This document shows, piece by piece, positions 7,346-15,587 of a stretch of 64,000 bases of DNA. The notes under the pieces are model-generated. The model worked only from the letters and a program-made list of their open reading frames with translations, made no database searches and was not told where the DNA came from. Source of the stretch: Candidatus Obscuribacter sp. (GTDB taxonomy: Bacteria > Cyanobacteriota > Vampirovibrionia > Obscuribacterales > Obscuribacteraceae); contig JADKDV010000008.1 in NCBI GenBank assembly GCA_016718315.1, positions 62,001-126,000 of the forward strand, in the 5' to 3' direction. The first letter of the stretch is position 1. Every line of letters starts with the position of its first letter. The position numbers were made by a program, and so were the translations under genes.

Positions 7346-8569
7346 ATGAGTGAAAAATCACCGGGCTTTAAAGTTCTAGCACTAGCTGCCCTGGCGGCTC
7401 TCGCCATAGCAGTCGTTTATTTTCAGTTTTTCATGCCACGCGATGTCGAGATTTCTCGCAAGATGTTTCCCGACAAAACGCAGGAGGTCGCCTATCTGCC
7501 CGACGCATCGGCTGAGCAGCGCCTCAAAGTGATTCTGTTCGACACGGACGGCTTCACCAAGATTCGCGGCACGATCTACTGGAAGAATGGCATCATCGAG
7601 GACGTCACCTTCCGCAAGGACAACACTCTGGCCACCTCTCTCGAGCACTATGCTCGCGATGACAAGGACGGCTGGGATGTCCGTGTTGAAAAGCGCAGCG
7701 AAGCCACTTTTGCTAAGGATGGCGTGAGCTATCTGACGCATAGCGTGCTACGCAAGGACGGTACACTGGAGCGCTCCGGCGAACAGTTGTCCTCCACTTA
7801 CCTGACCAAATACTACTATCCCGATGGCACCACGGTGCAGCGGGAACGTACATTTGATCAGCGTCACCGCTTCCGCACCGAAAAACTCTATCGCCCGGAC
7901 GGCACCTTGCTGGCCTCGATCTATTCCGAAAATGGCGACCCGACCGATACGAGCACCACGCTCTATCGTCCGGATGGCACGATGTCCGCGATCTTTACTC
8001 GCCACTCAACCAACGGCGAAGAAGGTCAGGTCTTTGCGGCAAACGGCACCACGGTACTCGCCGAGTACCACCGTGACTACTTCAACCTCCAGGAAATCTA
8101 CCGGGATGAAGAGGGTCATCTGATCCAGGAGCGCGATGGCAGCCGCATGGGAGGTCTACTCACTGTGCGTCACTACCGTCAGGGCGACTTCGTCATGGAC
8201 TACCGCCAGCGCTACCTCATGCCCTACACCATGGGTCCGGAAGCCGAAAAGGTCAAGTTGCGCCGTGTCGAATACTACGATTTTGCCGCCAAGCGCGCTT
8301 GCGAAATCTCGATGTATCCCGACGGTCTCCGGGTTGCCACCATCACTTGCCCCGAAGCAAATGGTGACCAAACCATCAAGCAAATCGACGAAGACGGCAA
8401 AACCGTCAAGGCGATTCAGCACCGGTCCAAGTCAGGCAAAGTGCGAGTGGAGAATCCAAAAAACCAGGTCATAAGCATCGACCCGCGTTGGCTGGAAAAC
8501 ACTCGACCTCTTGCGCTGCCTAACTTTGTCGACGTCGACGCACCACCCATGGTGTACGACTACCATTAA
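7346..8569 (+). CDS. Membrane-anchored protein with RPDGT (MORN/YD-like) repeats
   Basis: 407 residues from ATG 7346 (AGGAG 8 bases upstream). An N-terminal helix (about 8-28) is followed by a long extracytoplasmic domain built of short beta-hairpin units with a Y-x-P-D-G-T core, e.g. YYYPDGTTVQRERTF, LYRPDGTLLASIY, LYRPDGTMSAIF and MYPDGLRVATI. These resemble antitoxin/MORN-type or YD repeats, which form extended beta structures. No enzyme motif is seen. The PspC gene follows after only 22 bases, so both are probably on one transcript. Function unknown; a scaffold or envelope surface role is a guess. Confidence 0.6.
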   Translation: MSEKSPGFKVLALAALAALAIAVVYFQFFMPRDVEISRKMFPDKTQEVAYLPDASAEQRLKVILFDTDGFTKIRGTIYWKNGIIEDVTFRKDNTLATSLEHYARDDKDGWDVRVEKRSEATFAKDGVSYLTHSVLRKDGTLERSGEQLSSTYLTKYYYPDGTTVQRERTFDQRHRFRTEKLYRPDGTLLASIYSENGDPTDTSTTLYRPDGTMSAIFTRHSTNGEEGQVFAANGTTVLAEYHRDYFNLQEIYRDEEGHLIQERDGSRMGGLLTVRHYRQGDFVMDYRQRYLMPYTMGPEAEKVKLRRVEYYDFAAKRACEISMYPDGLRVATITCPEANGDQTIKQIDEDGKTVKAIQHRSKSGKVRVENPKNQVISIDPRWLENTRPLALPNFVDVDAPPMVYDYH

Positions 8570-8591
8570 CGTTCTACGAGGAGAAACTTAC

Positions 8592-8831
8592 ATGTTCACA
8601 GGCGGTTTCATCATCGCAGCGATCATCATCTTGATTGTCGCCAGCAAGTCCGGCATCAAGCGTGTCAACAGCTCAAAGGAAGTCCTCGGCGGAGTTTGCG
8701 GCGGTATCGCCAACAAGCTCGAAGTCTCGCACAATCTCGTGCGCGTCATCGCCGTTCTGATTCTCCTGGGCTCGGCAGGCGGCATCGTGCTGCTCTACCT
8801 CTTGCTCTGCCTGGTCCTGCCACGCGAGTAA
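8592..8831 (+). CDS. PspC-domain membrane protein
   Basis: 79 residues from ATG 8592, with GAGGAG upstream. The core LGGVCGGIANKLEVSHNLVRV (about residues 32-52, written here in part) is the hallmark of PspC, followed by a second membrane helix and a terminal LPRE. PspC proteins sense envelope stress and bind PspA/PspB in enterobacteria. No pspA is nearby, so only the domain call is secure. An additional N-terminal helix (3-17) precedes the domain. It is co-transcribed with the RPDGT-repeat protein judging by the 22-base gap, and a strong hairpin follows. Confidence 0.85.
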   Translation: MFTGGFIIAAIIILIVASKSGIKRVNSSKEVLGGVCGGIANKLEVSHNLVRVIAVLILLGSAGGIVLLYLLLCLVLPRE

Positions 8832-8854
8832 CTGAGTCCATCACGGACTGACTA

Positions 8855-8902
8855 GAGGGGATTTGTGCTTGCCTTGCGCAACGCATCTCCCCTCCCCCTT
8901 TA
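8855..8902 (+). terminator. Hairpin terminator ending the first AAG-biased block
   Basis: GAGGGGA (8855-8861) pairs with TCCCCTC (8888-8894). Inner TTGTGC/GCGCAA extends the structure, and CCCCCTTTATTC follows. A small AGTCC/GGACT hairpin precedes it. Confidence 0.65.
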
Positions 8903-8954
8903 TTCAAAAGTAGAACTAGTGACTTTATTTTTCCCTGCCATTTTTAAATCTTTT

Positions 8955-9085
8955 TTCTTACTACATTCTATAATATGTACACGGGTAGGACACCTTTCAA
9001 AATCAAACATAAGCTAAGCCATTACTCCCATCCCCATTAGCGTGGATCGATCGAAAAAATTGCTACCTTCTATAGTATTACGGGA
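8955..9085 (+). promoter_or_regulatory. AT-rich gap with two copies of a CTAC-N4-TATARTAT element
   Basis: The convergent gap 8903-9154 has no gene. It holds CTACATTC-TATAATAT (8961-8976) and CTACCTTC-TATAGTAT (9063-9078), 102 bases apart. The same element recurs at 51922-51937 and, with a longer spacer, at 33611-33629. The TATARTAT part resembles a -10 box read rightwards, but no -35 is evident and the gene ahead is on the other strand. Confidence 0.45.
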
Positions 9086-9154
9086 AAACAAAAAATATCG
9101 GAGAATTCCTGCCACTTTTAAGCAATGCAAAAGGTGACCAGATATCCAACCAAC

Positions 9155-9194
9155 AAACAAAAATTGGAAGAACGAGGGCACCGAAGTGCCCTCG
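9155..9194 (-). terminator. Intrinsic terminator of the minus-strand gene
   Basis: Perfect 9-base stem 9173-9181 with 9186-9194 (CGAGGGCAC/GTGCCCTCG). On the minus strand the loop is TTCG and the tail is TTCTTCCAATTTTTG. Confidence 0.85.
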
Positions 9195-9208
9195 CCCAGC
9201 CTTACGGC

Positions 9209-9661
9209 TTAGTAGCCGAACTGCCGCAGAGCAGCACGAATCTCATCGCCACAGGCGTTGAGCGCAGCGACCGTGGCATTGACCGTGGCCACGTCTGCGA
9301 AGGTGGTCTTGAAGCAGCCATCGTTGTGGATGTTGCCGCAGACCTTGTAGACGGCACTCGTCAGACGCTTGGCGGAATTGGCAGCGGCGACGATGGTCTT
9401 CATGTCGGCGTTGTCCAGGGCCGAGAGTTCGCCGATGGCGTTGACGATGCAGTTGGCTGTGCCGTTGGCGTCGTCGTAAGCCTCGCGCACCGGATTGTGG
9501 GTAGCACGAAATTCATGAGGGCTACCGCCAATCACCTTGGAGCAGGCATTGATGGTGACGCCGAGCAAGCGCAGCTTCTCGGGCATCTGGGCAAGCACGC
9601 TGACGGGGATGTGCAGAGCGATCGGGAGTTCGACGACGATGGGGCGAGCGGACTTGGTCAT
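9209..9661 (-). CDS. Unknown 150-residue soluble protein
   Basis: The start ATG at 9661 is chosen for its AGGAAA ribosome site. No family is recognised. The product is predicted cytoplasmic, rich in Ala, Asn and Val, with four cysteines (at ACSK, NCIV, KVCG and DGCF). Helical segments dominate, e.g. ADMKTIVAAANSAKRLTSAV. The codon style is the AAG-biased, GC-rich one, and a perfect TTCG-loop terminator follows. It stands alone, convergent to the preceding block, with palindromes upstream (9732-9745). Clearly a real gene by composition and signals; function unknown. Confidence 0.7.
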   Translation of the reverse strand: MTKSARPIVVELPIALHIPVSVLAQMPEKLRLLGVTINACSKVIGGSPHEFRATHNPVREAYDDANGTANCIVNAIGELSALDNADMKTIVAAANSAKRLTSAVYKVCGNIHNDGCFKTTFADVATVNATVAALNACGDEIRAALRQFGY

Positions 9662-10008
9662 GGTTTGTTTCCTAGATTGGGTTGATGGGTGGGTTGAAGT
9701 CGTCCGCATCTTTCTCAAGAGCTGCAGGCAGGAGAGTTAACTCTCAAGAACTGCGTTCTCTGTCCAATTACCGTATGTGGGTGAGTAGGTTGGTTTTTGG
9801 ACTAAAAAACTCTAGAGAAAGGGAAAGCGAAGGACAATTGCACCTTGCCGAATCCATCTAATAGAAGACAATTTAACTAGATGCCATCAAAGGGCTACGA
9901 GACATTTTCAGTGGTGAAAACAACATGTGTAAAATTACCTGACTGGAGATGCTAATCTTAGCGAAGCTAACTCACCCCGGTAGACAGTCTATTTTTTCCA
10001 GAAGAATC
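9662..10008. promoter_or_regulatory. Divergent intergenic region with palindromes
   Basis: Between the 9209-9661 minus gene and the TPR gene. It contains a perfect 14-base palindrome GAGAGTTAACTCTC (9732-9745) and, just beside it, GAAC-TGC-GTTC (9748-9758). Both lie about 75-95 bases upstream of the minus gene and could be operators. No clear promoter hexamers were recognised and no gene is seen. Confidence 0.35.
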
Positions 10009-10971
10009 ATGGATTTACAAGCGCTGTTTTTGTCTCAAGACATTCGCAAAGCTCGACTTGCGTTACGGCTACTCACAGTCGGTCTTCTTTTGAGCGCCAA
10101 CCATTCATGTCTGGCCATGTCACCAGAAGTAACTAAGCAATTTCAGCAGGCGCAGCGGCTCTACAGCCAGCGCAAAGGGTTGCAAGCAAGAAAGTTATTG
10201 CAAAGCCTTTCAGGCACTAACACCGCTACTCCTGAGATACTCTGCTTGCTGGCCGACACATATCTAGCCGAAGGACCAGACATAACAAACGACCAGACAA
10301 AAACGGTCGAGACTCTGGCAAAACGCGCACTGGTAATCGATCCGCAGTGGGGCAATGCCTACAAAATTTTGGCTCAGGTAGCTAACGATAGAGGCGAACA
10401 TCAAAAGGCTGTGGAATTTGCCAACAAAGCTCTAGCCACAAAAAAACCTGATATCAAAGCGTATCTGCAGCGCACACTGGCTTATCAAGCCATGGGTCAA
10501 AACAAGCTAGCGCTGGCAGATATTACCGAATACCTCAAATACACAGCAACCGACCCCGATATGCACGTGCTTAGAGCCGGGATTCTTAGGGCTCTCAAAC
10601 AGCCGCTAGAAGAAATCGAAGAGTACAAAGCGGCACTAAAACTGCATTACAGAGACTATACGGTTTATCAACTGGTACAAACATACGAGCAGGTAGGTAA
10701 ATTTGAGCCAGCCATAGCTGAGCTTACAAAACTGATCAAAGCCACTGGACAGGATGCTGAAGCTTTTCAAAAACGTGGACATATCTACTCGCGCATAAAA
10801 AAATACAACGAAGCCATCGCTGATTACAGTAAAGCAATTAGTATCGAGGCCTCACCCCGCTTTTACAAAGAGAGAGCCGCCATCTATCAACAAATGGGCA
10901 ATACCAGAGCCGCTCAAGCAGATCTGGCAATGTCTAAAAAAGAAGATTTAAGCGACCCCTTTGGGCGCTGA
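10009..10971 (+). CDS. Exported TPR-repeat protein
   Basis: 320 residues from ATG 10009; an alternative ATG at 9949 sits too close to its GGAG. A signal-like segment (about 20-37, LRLLTVGLLLSANHSCLA) is followed by about seven tetratricopeptide units, for example AYKILAQVANDRGEHQKAVEFANKA and EAFQKRGHIYSRIKKYNEAI (partial quotes). TPR arrays mediate protein binding; no catalytic domain is present. Lower-GC, AAA-preferring codon style, so the switch from the AAG-biased block happens just upstream. It converges with the M3 peptidase gene, leaving a gap of 4 bases. Partner unknown. Confidence 0.8.
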   Translation: MDLQALFLSQDIRKARLALRLLTVGLLLSANHSCLAMSPEVTKQFQQAQRLYSQRKGLQARKLLQSLSGTNTATPEILCLLADTYLAEGPDITNDQTKTVETLAKRALVIDPQWGNAYKILAQVANDRGEHQKAVEFANKALATKKPDIKAYLQRTLAYQAMGQNKLALADITEYLKYTATDPDMHVLRAGILRALKQPLEEIEEYKAALKLHYRDYTVYQLVQTYEQVGKFEPAIAELTKLIKATGQDAEAFQKRGHIYSRIKKYNEAIADYSKAISIEASPRFYKERAAIYQQMGNTRAAQADLAMSKKEDLSDPFGR

Positions 10972-10975
10972 TCAA

Positions 10976-13123
10976 TTAGCCTTTTACAACAGGAAAGCCC
11001 CGATCGCGCATCAAAGCATTGGTGTCAACCGCGCGCCCTCTAAAGTTTTTAAAGGCGACATCAGGAGCCACTGAATTGCCTACGCTAAAGATTGTATCGG
11101 CAAAGCGATCGCATGTTTTGCGGTCATAAAAACCACCTGCTTCTTTGAAGCATTCAGCCGCATCAGCAGACATGGTATCAGCCCAGATATAGGCATAATA
11201 ACCAGCAGCATAACCGTCATCACTAAAGATGTGACCAAAGGCAGTCGGTCTGTGGCGCATCACAATCTGGCTGGGGCAGCCAATTTGAGCCATAGTATCG
11301 CGCTCAAACTGAGCGGGATCGATGTCTTTATCGGGTGGAGCGGCCAGGTGGATTTTCATATCATATAGAGCAGATGCTAGATACTCTACAGTGTGAAAGC
11401 CAGAGTGAAAAGTTTTGGCTTTAATGAGCTTTGCCACCAGCTCTTTTGGGATTGGCTTTTTGCTCTGATAATGCAGCGCAAACTTGCTCAATACCTCGTC
11501 TGTCATAAACCAGCGTTCATTGACCTGACTGGGAAATTCGACAAAATCTCGTTTAACATTGGTACCCGCTAGACTGGGATAAGTGACATTAGATAAGAGT
11601 CCATGCAAAGCATGACCAAACTCATGAAACATCGTATTAGCATCATCCCAGGATATTAAAACTGGCTCACCGGGCTTACCTTTGACAAAGTTGGAGTTGT
11701 TGGAGACAACTGGAGTAACGTCGTCTTTAAACCGTTCTTGAGTACGGTATTCACTCATCCAGGCGCCTGAGCTTTTGCCCTCGCGTGCATAGGGATCAAA
11801 GTACCAGAGCCCGATCTGATGGTTTTTGCGACGCACCTCATAGACTGTGACATCAGGATGCACCACCGGCAAGCCTTCGACTTTGACCATCTCAATGCCA
11901 TAGACTTTACCAGCAGCAAAAAACATACCGTCTCTAATCAAGTCCAGCTGTAGATATTGCTTCACTTCGTTTTGATCGATATCGTATTTGGCGATGCGTA
12001 CTTTTTCGCCGTAATAGCGATAATCCCATGGCTCTATCTTGATCTTGGCGCCCTCACTGTCAGCAATTTTTTGCATATCGTCGACTTCTTGGTGGACACG
12101 CTCCACTGCCGAGCGCCACACCATCATCATAAGCTTCATAGCAGCGTCCGGTGTCTGCGCCATACTATCGGCCACAGACCAGTGCGCATAAGTAGGATAA
12201 CCGAGCAGCTTAGCGCGTTCAGCACGCAGTTTTACTATCTCTGTAATATTCTTTTTGTTGTCGTGCTTGTCGTTATTGTCACCACGACTGGTCCACATAC
12301 GCCAGCCTTTTTCTCTCAAGTCACGCTTTGTAGCAAATGTGAGAAATGGCTCCATACTTGAGCGCGTATTAGCAATCAACCATTTACCAACCTTGCCGCG
12401 GGATTCAGCCTGGGTAGCGGCAGCCGCCTTGAGATTGTCCGATAGTCCAGCTAAGTCTTCTTCCTTTTCAATCAGCAAATAGTTATCTTCTTCATCACCA
12501 AGCTGATTGTGATGGAAGCTCGCATAAAGCGATGCTAGTTTTTCGTTGATTTCACGCAAACGTTTCTTTTTATCTGCATCTAGACCGGCACCTTGACGTG
12601 TAAACTGGGTCAAATAAAGGTCAGTCAGTCTTTCTTTTTCACCAGTAAGACCAGCATTTTTAGCCGATTCACTAACAGCCTGTATGCGTTTAAAGAGGCT
12701 ATCATTCTGCACGATTTCGTCACCAAACTGAGCCAGCTTTGGCTTCATCTCACTCTCAAGAGCCTGCATCGCTTTGTCAGACATAGTGGATGTATAAATC
12801 TCAAAAAAGCGCATCGAACGCCCTAGCGGCCTGCCGCTGTCTTCTAAGGCGGCAATGGTATTGGCAAAATCGGCTGCACTGGTATTGTCAGTTATAGCTT
12901 TGATCTCTGCACGCTTTAGCTCCATGCCCTTGAGCATCGCCTCTTTGACACCGCTGGCTTTGACCAGGTCAAATCGTGGATAACCGTTGTATTTGCCAGT
13001 CCACGGCTCAAGAAAAGGACCTAGCCCAACTGTGCCAGCCATAGACGATTGATTGTTAGACAAAAGACCCTCCCCCAAGGCAACGAGAGCAACTGCATTT
13101 TTGAGAAATGTTCTTCTCTTCAT
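10976..13123 (-). CDS. M3-family peptidyl-dipeptidase (Dcp-like) with Tat-type signal
   Basis: 715 residues from the ATG at 13123, which has AGGAAAA upstream. A start 26 codons further up lacks a ribosome site. The N-terminus carries RRTFLKN, a twin-arginine-like motif, before a hydrophobic stretch, so export in folded form is likely. The zinc site is H500-E-F-G-H504 with the third ligand E529 in DFVEFPSQ, as in Dcp and oligopeptidase A. The HALHGLLS and GTNVKRDF context matches Dcp closely. It cleaves dipeptides from peptide C-termini, here probably outside the cytoplasm for peptide scavenging. The next upstream minus genes are an unknown membrane protein and an M50 peptidase. Confidence 0.92.
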   Translation of the reverse strand: MKRRTFLKNAVALVALGEGLLSNNQSSMAGTVGLGPFLEPWTGKYNGYPRFDLVKASGVKEAMLKGMELKRAEIKAITDNTSAADFANTIAALEDSGRPLGRSMRFFEIYTSTMSDKAMQALESEMKPKLAQFGDEIVQNDSLFKRIQAVSESAKNAGLTGEKERLTDLYLTQFTRQGAGLDADKKKRLREINEKLASLYASFHHNQLGDEEDNYLLIEKEEDLAGLSDNLKAAAATQAESRGKVGKWLIANTRSSMEPFLTFATKRDLREKGWRMWTSRGDNNDKHDNKKNITEIVKLRAERAKLLGYPTYAHWSVADSMAQTPDAAMKLMMMVWRSAVERVHQEVDDMQKIADSEGAKIKIEPWDYRYYGEKVRIAKYDIDQNEVKQYLQLDLIRDGMFFAAGKVYGIEMVKVEGLPVVHPDVTVYEVRRKNHQIGLWYFDPYAREGKSSGAWMSEYRTQERFKDDVTPVVSNNSNFVKGKPGEPVLISWDDANTMFHEFGHALHGLLSNVTYPSLAGTNVKRDFVEFPSQVNERWFMTDEVLSKFALHYQSKKPIPKELVAKLIKAKTFHSGFHTVEYLASALYDMKIHLAAPPDKDIDPAQFERDTMAQIGCPSQIVMRHRPTAFGHIFSDDGYAAGYYAYIWADTMSADAAECFKEAGGFYDRKTCDRFADTIFSVGNSVAPDVAFKNFRGRAVDTNALMRDRGFPVVKG

Positions 13124-13276
13124 CTTTTCCTGTGCTTTCAAAAGAAACAGTGACACCAGATATAGTGCTATCAAAATCAAAGCAGCAAAATTGAGCAGCA
13201 TTGATCATCAACAAATAACAACTCAATAAAATCAAAGGTCGTTAGTTGTAGCTCAAGGCGTAAATTATCGCAGACT

Positions 13277-14194
13277 TTAGAGACCCATGCGTTTTAATGC
13301 TTTATCGAGCACTTCCAGCTTGGCAGCCATGCCGGAGTAAGCGCTATATTGCTCTTTGCCGCGCGATTGCTCCATGCGGTTGAGCAAGGACTGCTTGCTC
13401 TTAAGCAAGACCTGAGCCTTCATCCAGGTCTTGAGCGACATCTGTGCCGAGGTTGCTTCCCAGGCACGGCCAGACTCGTTGACCAGGCGTTGTTTTAATC
13501 TTTCGGTGACATCAAGACGCGCATCACTCTCGCGCACTGGAGTTTTGCCTTCCAGCTTTTTAGTGCGAGCATCAAGCTTTTTCTGGATTTCTTCTTTTAT
13601 TGCTGCGTCCATACGTGATGGTGCGCCGGTTTTGACATCCAGTCCGAGCATTTTGGCGGCTTCTGGTGTGAGCTGCTTAAGCGGTCTCTTATCGCCTTCG
13701 AGCCGCTTTTTGCGCTGCTCCACAGTCTCACCCGGTATCACTTGCTGGGCACCGGTGGTGGCATCAGTTTTGCCGGTCAGCATCTTTTGCAGTTTGGCTT
13801 CACGAGCGCCTTTGATATCGTCAAATAGAGCAAAAGCTGCACCAATACCAAAGAGAAAGAACGGTCCACAAATAGCTGCCGAGACAAACGAAAACTTGTC
13901 ACGGTTTGCCATGGCTTCGGATGCCATCATCTGTCTTATTTGCTCACCAGAGAGCATGCTAAAGCGAGGGTCGTGCTTCAGCTCATTAATTTGCTTAGCG
14001 GCATCTTTGACCGAGAGAAATGCCAGATTAGGCAATTCACCAGCCAGCGCTTTGGGGTCGCGAATTTGCCCCAGGCAATTGACGTCGCCTGGCTTAAAAT
14101 TCTGCGCCGCCAGACGGTCAAGTCCGCCATCAGTGGCAGAGCGCTCGAAAAAACCTTCGTAGGGATTCTGGGCTTTCAAAGGATACCTAGCCAT
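13277..14194 (-). CDS. Unknown membrane protein, 305 residues
   Basis: The ATG at 14194 has a strong AGGAGGG site. The N-terminal third is soluble (NPYEGFFERSATDGG...). A hydrophobic segment at about 101-122 (FSFVSAAICGPFFLFGIGAAF) is one membrane hairpin or helix. The C-terminal half is highly charged and helical, likely coiled coil (TVEQRKKRLEGDKRPLKQL, DARTKKLEGK). No family is recognised. It lies between the Dcp-like and M50 peptidase genes on the same strand, 82 bases after the latter's neighbour gap and 153 bases before the former, so co-transcription is possible but not shown. Confidence 0.65.
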   Translation of the reverse strand: MARYPLKAQNPYEGFFERSATDGGLDRLAAQNFKPGDVNCLGQIRDPKALAGELPNLAFLSVKDAAKQINELKHDPRFSMLSGEQIRQMMASEAMANRDKFSFVSAAICGPFFLFGIGAAFALFDDIKGAREAKLQKMLTGKTDATTGAQQVIPGETVEQRKKRLEGDKRPLKQLTPEAAKMLGLDVKTGAPSRMDAAIKEEIQKKLDARTKKLEGKTPVRESDARLDVTERLKQRLVNESGRAWEATSAQMSLKTWMKAQVLLKSKQSLLNRMEQSRGKEQYSAYSGMAAKLEVLDKALKRMGL

Positions 14195-14296
14195 AAGTAC
14201 CCTCCTATTGAATTAAAAAGCCAGACCTTTGCCAATGGTGAGATCACCACAAAAGGGTTAAACCGCTTAGCTTGGCAACTTAAGGCTGGCGGGCAT

Positions 14297-15286
14297 TTAG
14301 AGTGTTTTCAAAATCTTGATCAGATGGGCATCAGCCTGGGCATAGACAAAACCTAAAATAAGTACCAATCCCATATAGGTACAGGCGATGGCAAATTTAT
14401 CCAACGGTTTAGCAGGTCGCATGGTCAATTGCGATTTGTCCCGACCGGTAAAAATCATAAATACCGAATAAGCCGAAATAAGGGCAATGATAAACATCAA
14501 AGGCGTGTGCCAGAGCGCTGCCAGGGTAAAGACCACAAGCGTGCCAGGCAGCAAAAACCATTTGCTGATGGCACCCAGGATATGACCACCATCAAAGGGC
14601 TTAGCCGGCACAAGCTGAAACAGATTGAGCATAACTCCCGTCCAACCAGCGGCCATCATGACATTGAGCTCGCGTGCCTGACCAAAATAAAAGAGACCAA
14701 TAGAAGTCAGACCACCAATCAGCGGTCCAGCCATAGCCACCCAGGCATTAAGGCTTTGATTATCGGGCTGATCAGATACTGCCGCAGCCCCAGCAAAAGG
14801 CATAAAGATAATGCTGCGGGGATTTAAGCCGTTGGCTTTCATCCAGACAAAGTGACCCAGCTCATGGATTAAAAGCAAGCCGACAATAATAAAGGCATAA
14901 ACCCAGCCAAACATCATGGTGTAGATGCCTAGCATAATAAACATCGAGATAAAGCTCTTAAAAAACACCAGCAGTTTAAAAGAGGTAAGCAACTTGAGCC
15001 CGATTAAGCCAAGCGCTTTAAACTTAAAAAGAGCGATGCCAAGCACACCGAGCGCGCCGTAGGCGGCATTTTTACCAGCCTGCGAGTCCTGTCCTGCTTT
15101 TGGAGCGACTTGTGGTCCGCGCGCCATCTGCGGTCCCTCGATGATTTTGGGACCACTGGCGGAGGGTTCAGCTGGAGGCATAGCATTAGCCGGCGGTCTC
15201 TCGGGTACGGCATTGGCTGGCGGTCTTTCGGGCACAGCATTGGCCGGAGGTCTGGGAGGTAAAGGATTTTTAGATGGATCGTTCAT
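14297..15286 (-). CDS. M50-family (site-2 protease type) membrane metallopeptidase
   Basis: 329 residues. The N-terminal 45 residues are Pro-rich with three tandem copies of a 9-residue unit (RPPANAVPE-like). Several membrane helices follow. The zinc motif H141-E-L-G-H145 lies in a helix (LLLIHELGHFVWM), and the second motif NLFQLVPAKPFDGG supplies D232, the classical N-x(n)-P-x-x-D-G of site-2 proteases. Such enzymes cut substrates within the membrane, often anti-sigma factors; no PDZ domain is visible here. AAGAG precedes the ATG weakly. Divergent from mlaE across a 301-base gap. Confidence 0.88.
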   Translation of the reverse strand: MNDPSKNPLPPRPPANAVPERPPANAVPERPPANAMPPAEPSASGPKIIEGPQMARGPQVAPKAGQDSQAGKNAAYGALGVLGIALFKFKALGLIGLKLLTSFKLLVFFKSFISMFIMLGIYTMMFGWVYAFIIVGLLLIHELGHFVWMKANGLNPRSIIFMPFAGAAAVSDQPDNQSLNAWVAMAGPLIGGLTSIGLFYFGQARELNVMMAAGWTGVMLNLFQLVPAKPFDGGHILGAISKWFLLPGTLVVFTLAALWHTPLMFIIALISAYSVFMIFTGRDKSQLTMRPAKPLDKFAIACTYMGLVLILGFVYAQADAHLIKILKTL

Positions 15287-15587
15287 CTTTACTCTTAAAT
15301 TTACTGGCTTTTAAACAGACTGATGCTTACTTATTGCACTACAACAGCATATACCCTTCTGTCATTGTTATGCTTTTGTAGCGATTTTCCCCAGCTTTGC
15401 CCAATTTGCCCAAAGCGGGAAACCTTGGGGCTTGTTGCCCCGTCGCTAGAGATCTGCGGCGATTTTATCCTTGCAGATACCCATCCTTACTTTACCTCTA
15501 AAATTGGAGAGTTTTGGCAAAGACACAGCAGATTAAGTGTTGCGCAGAGTAGTAAATTAAGGACTCATACCCAATAGAATTGTCTCG
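15287..15587. other. Divergent intergenic region, M50 gene / mlaE
   Basis: No gene is supported. It is AT-rich next to both starts and must hold promoters for both directions, but I cannot name convincing -35/-10 pairs. mlaE has no obvious ribosome site. Confidence 0.3.

Noticed and set aside
9125..9685. 186-codon plus-strand frame over the 150-residue minus gene, preceded by GGAGAA and the TATAGTAT element
   Set aside because: It runs through the minus gene's terminator and the whole gene. The minus reading has a better ribosome site and codon use. The nearby element keeps a small doubt.
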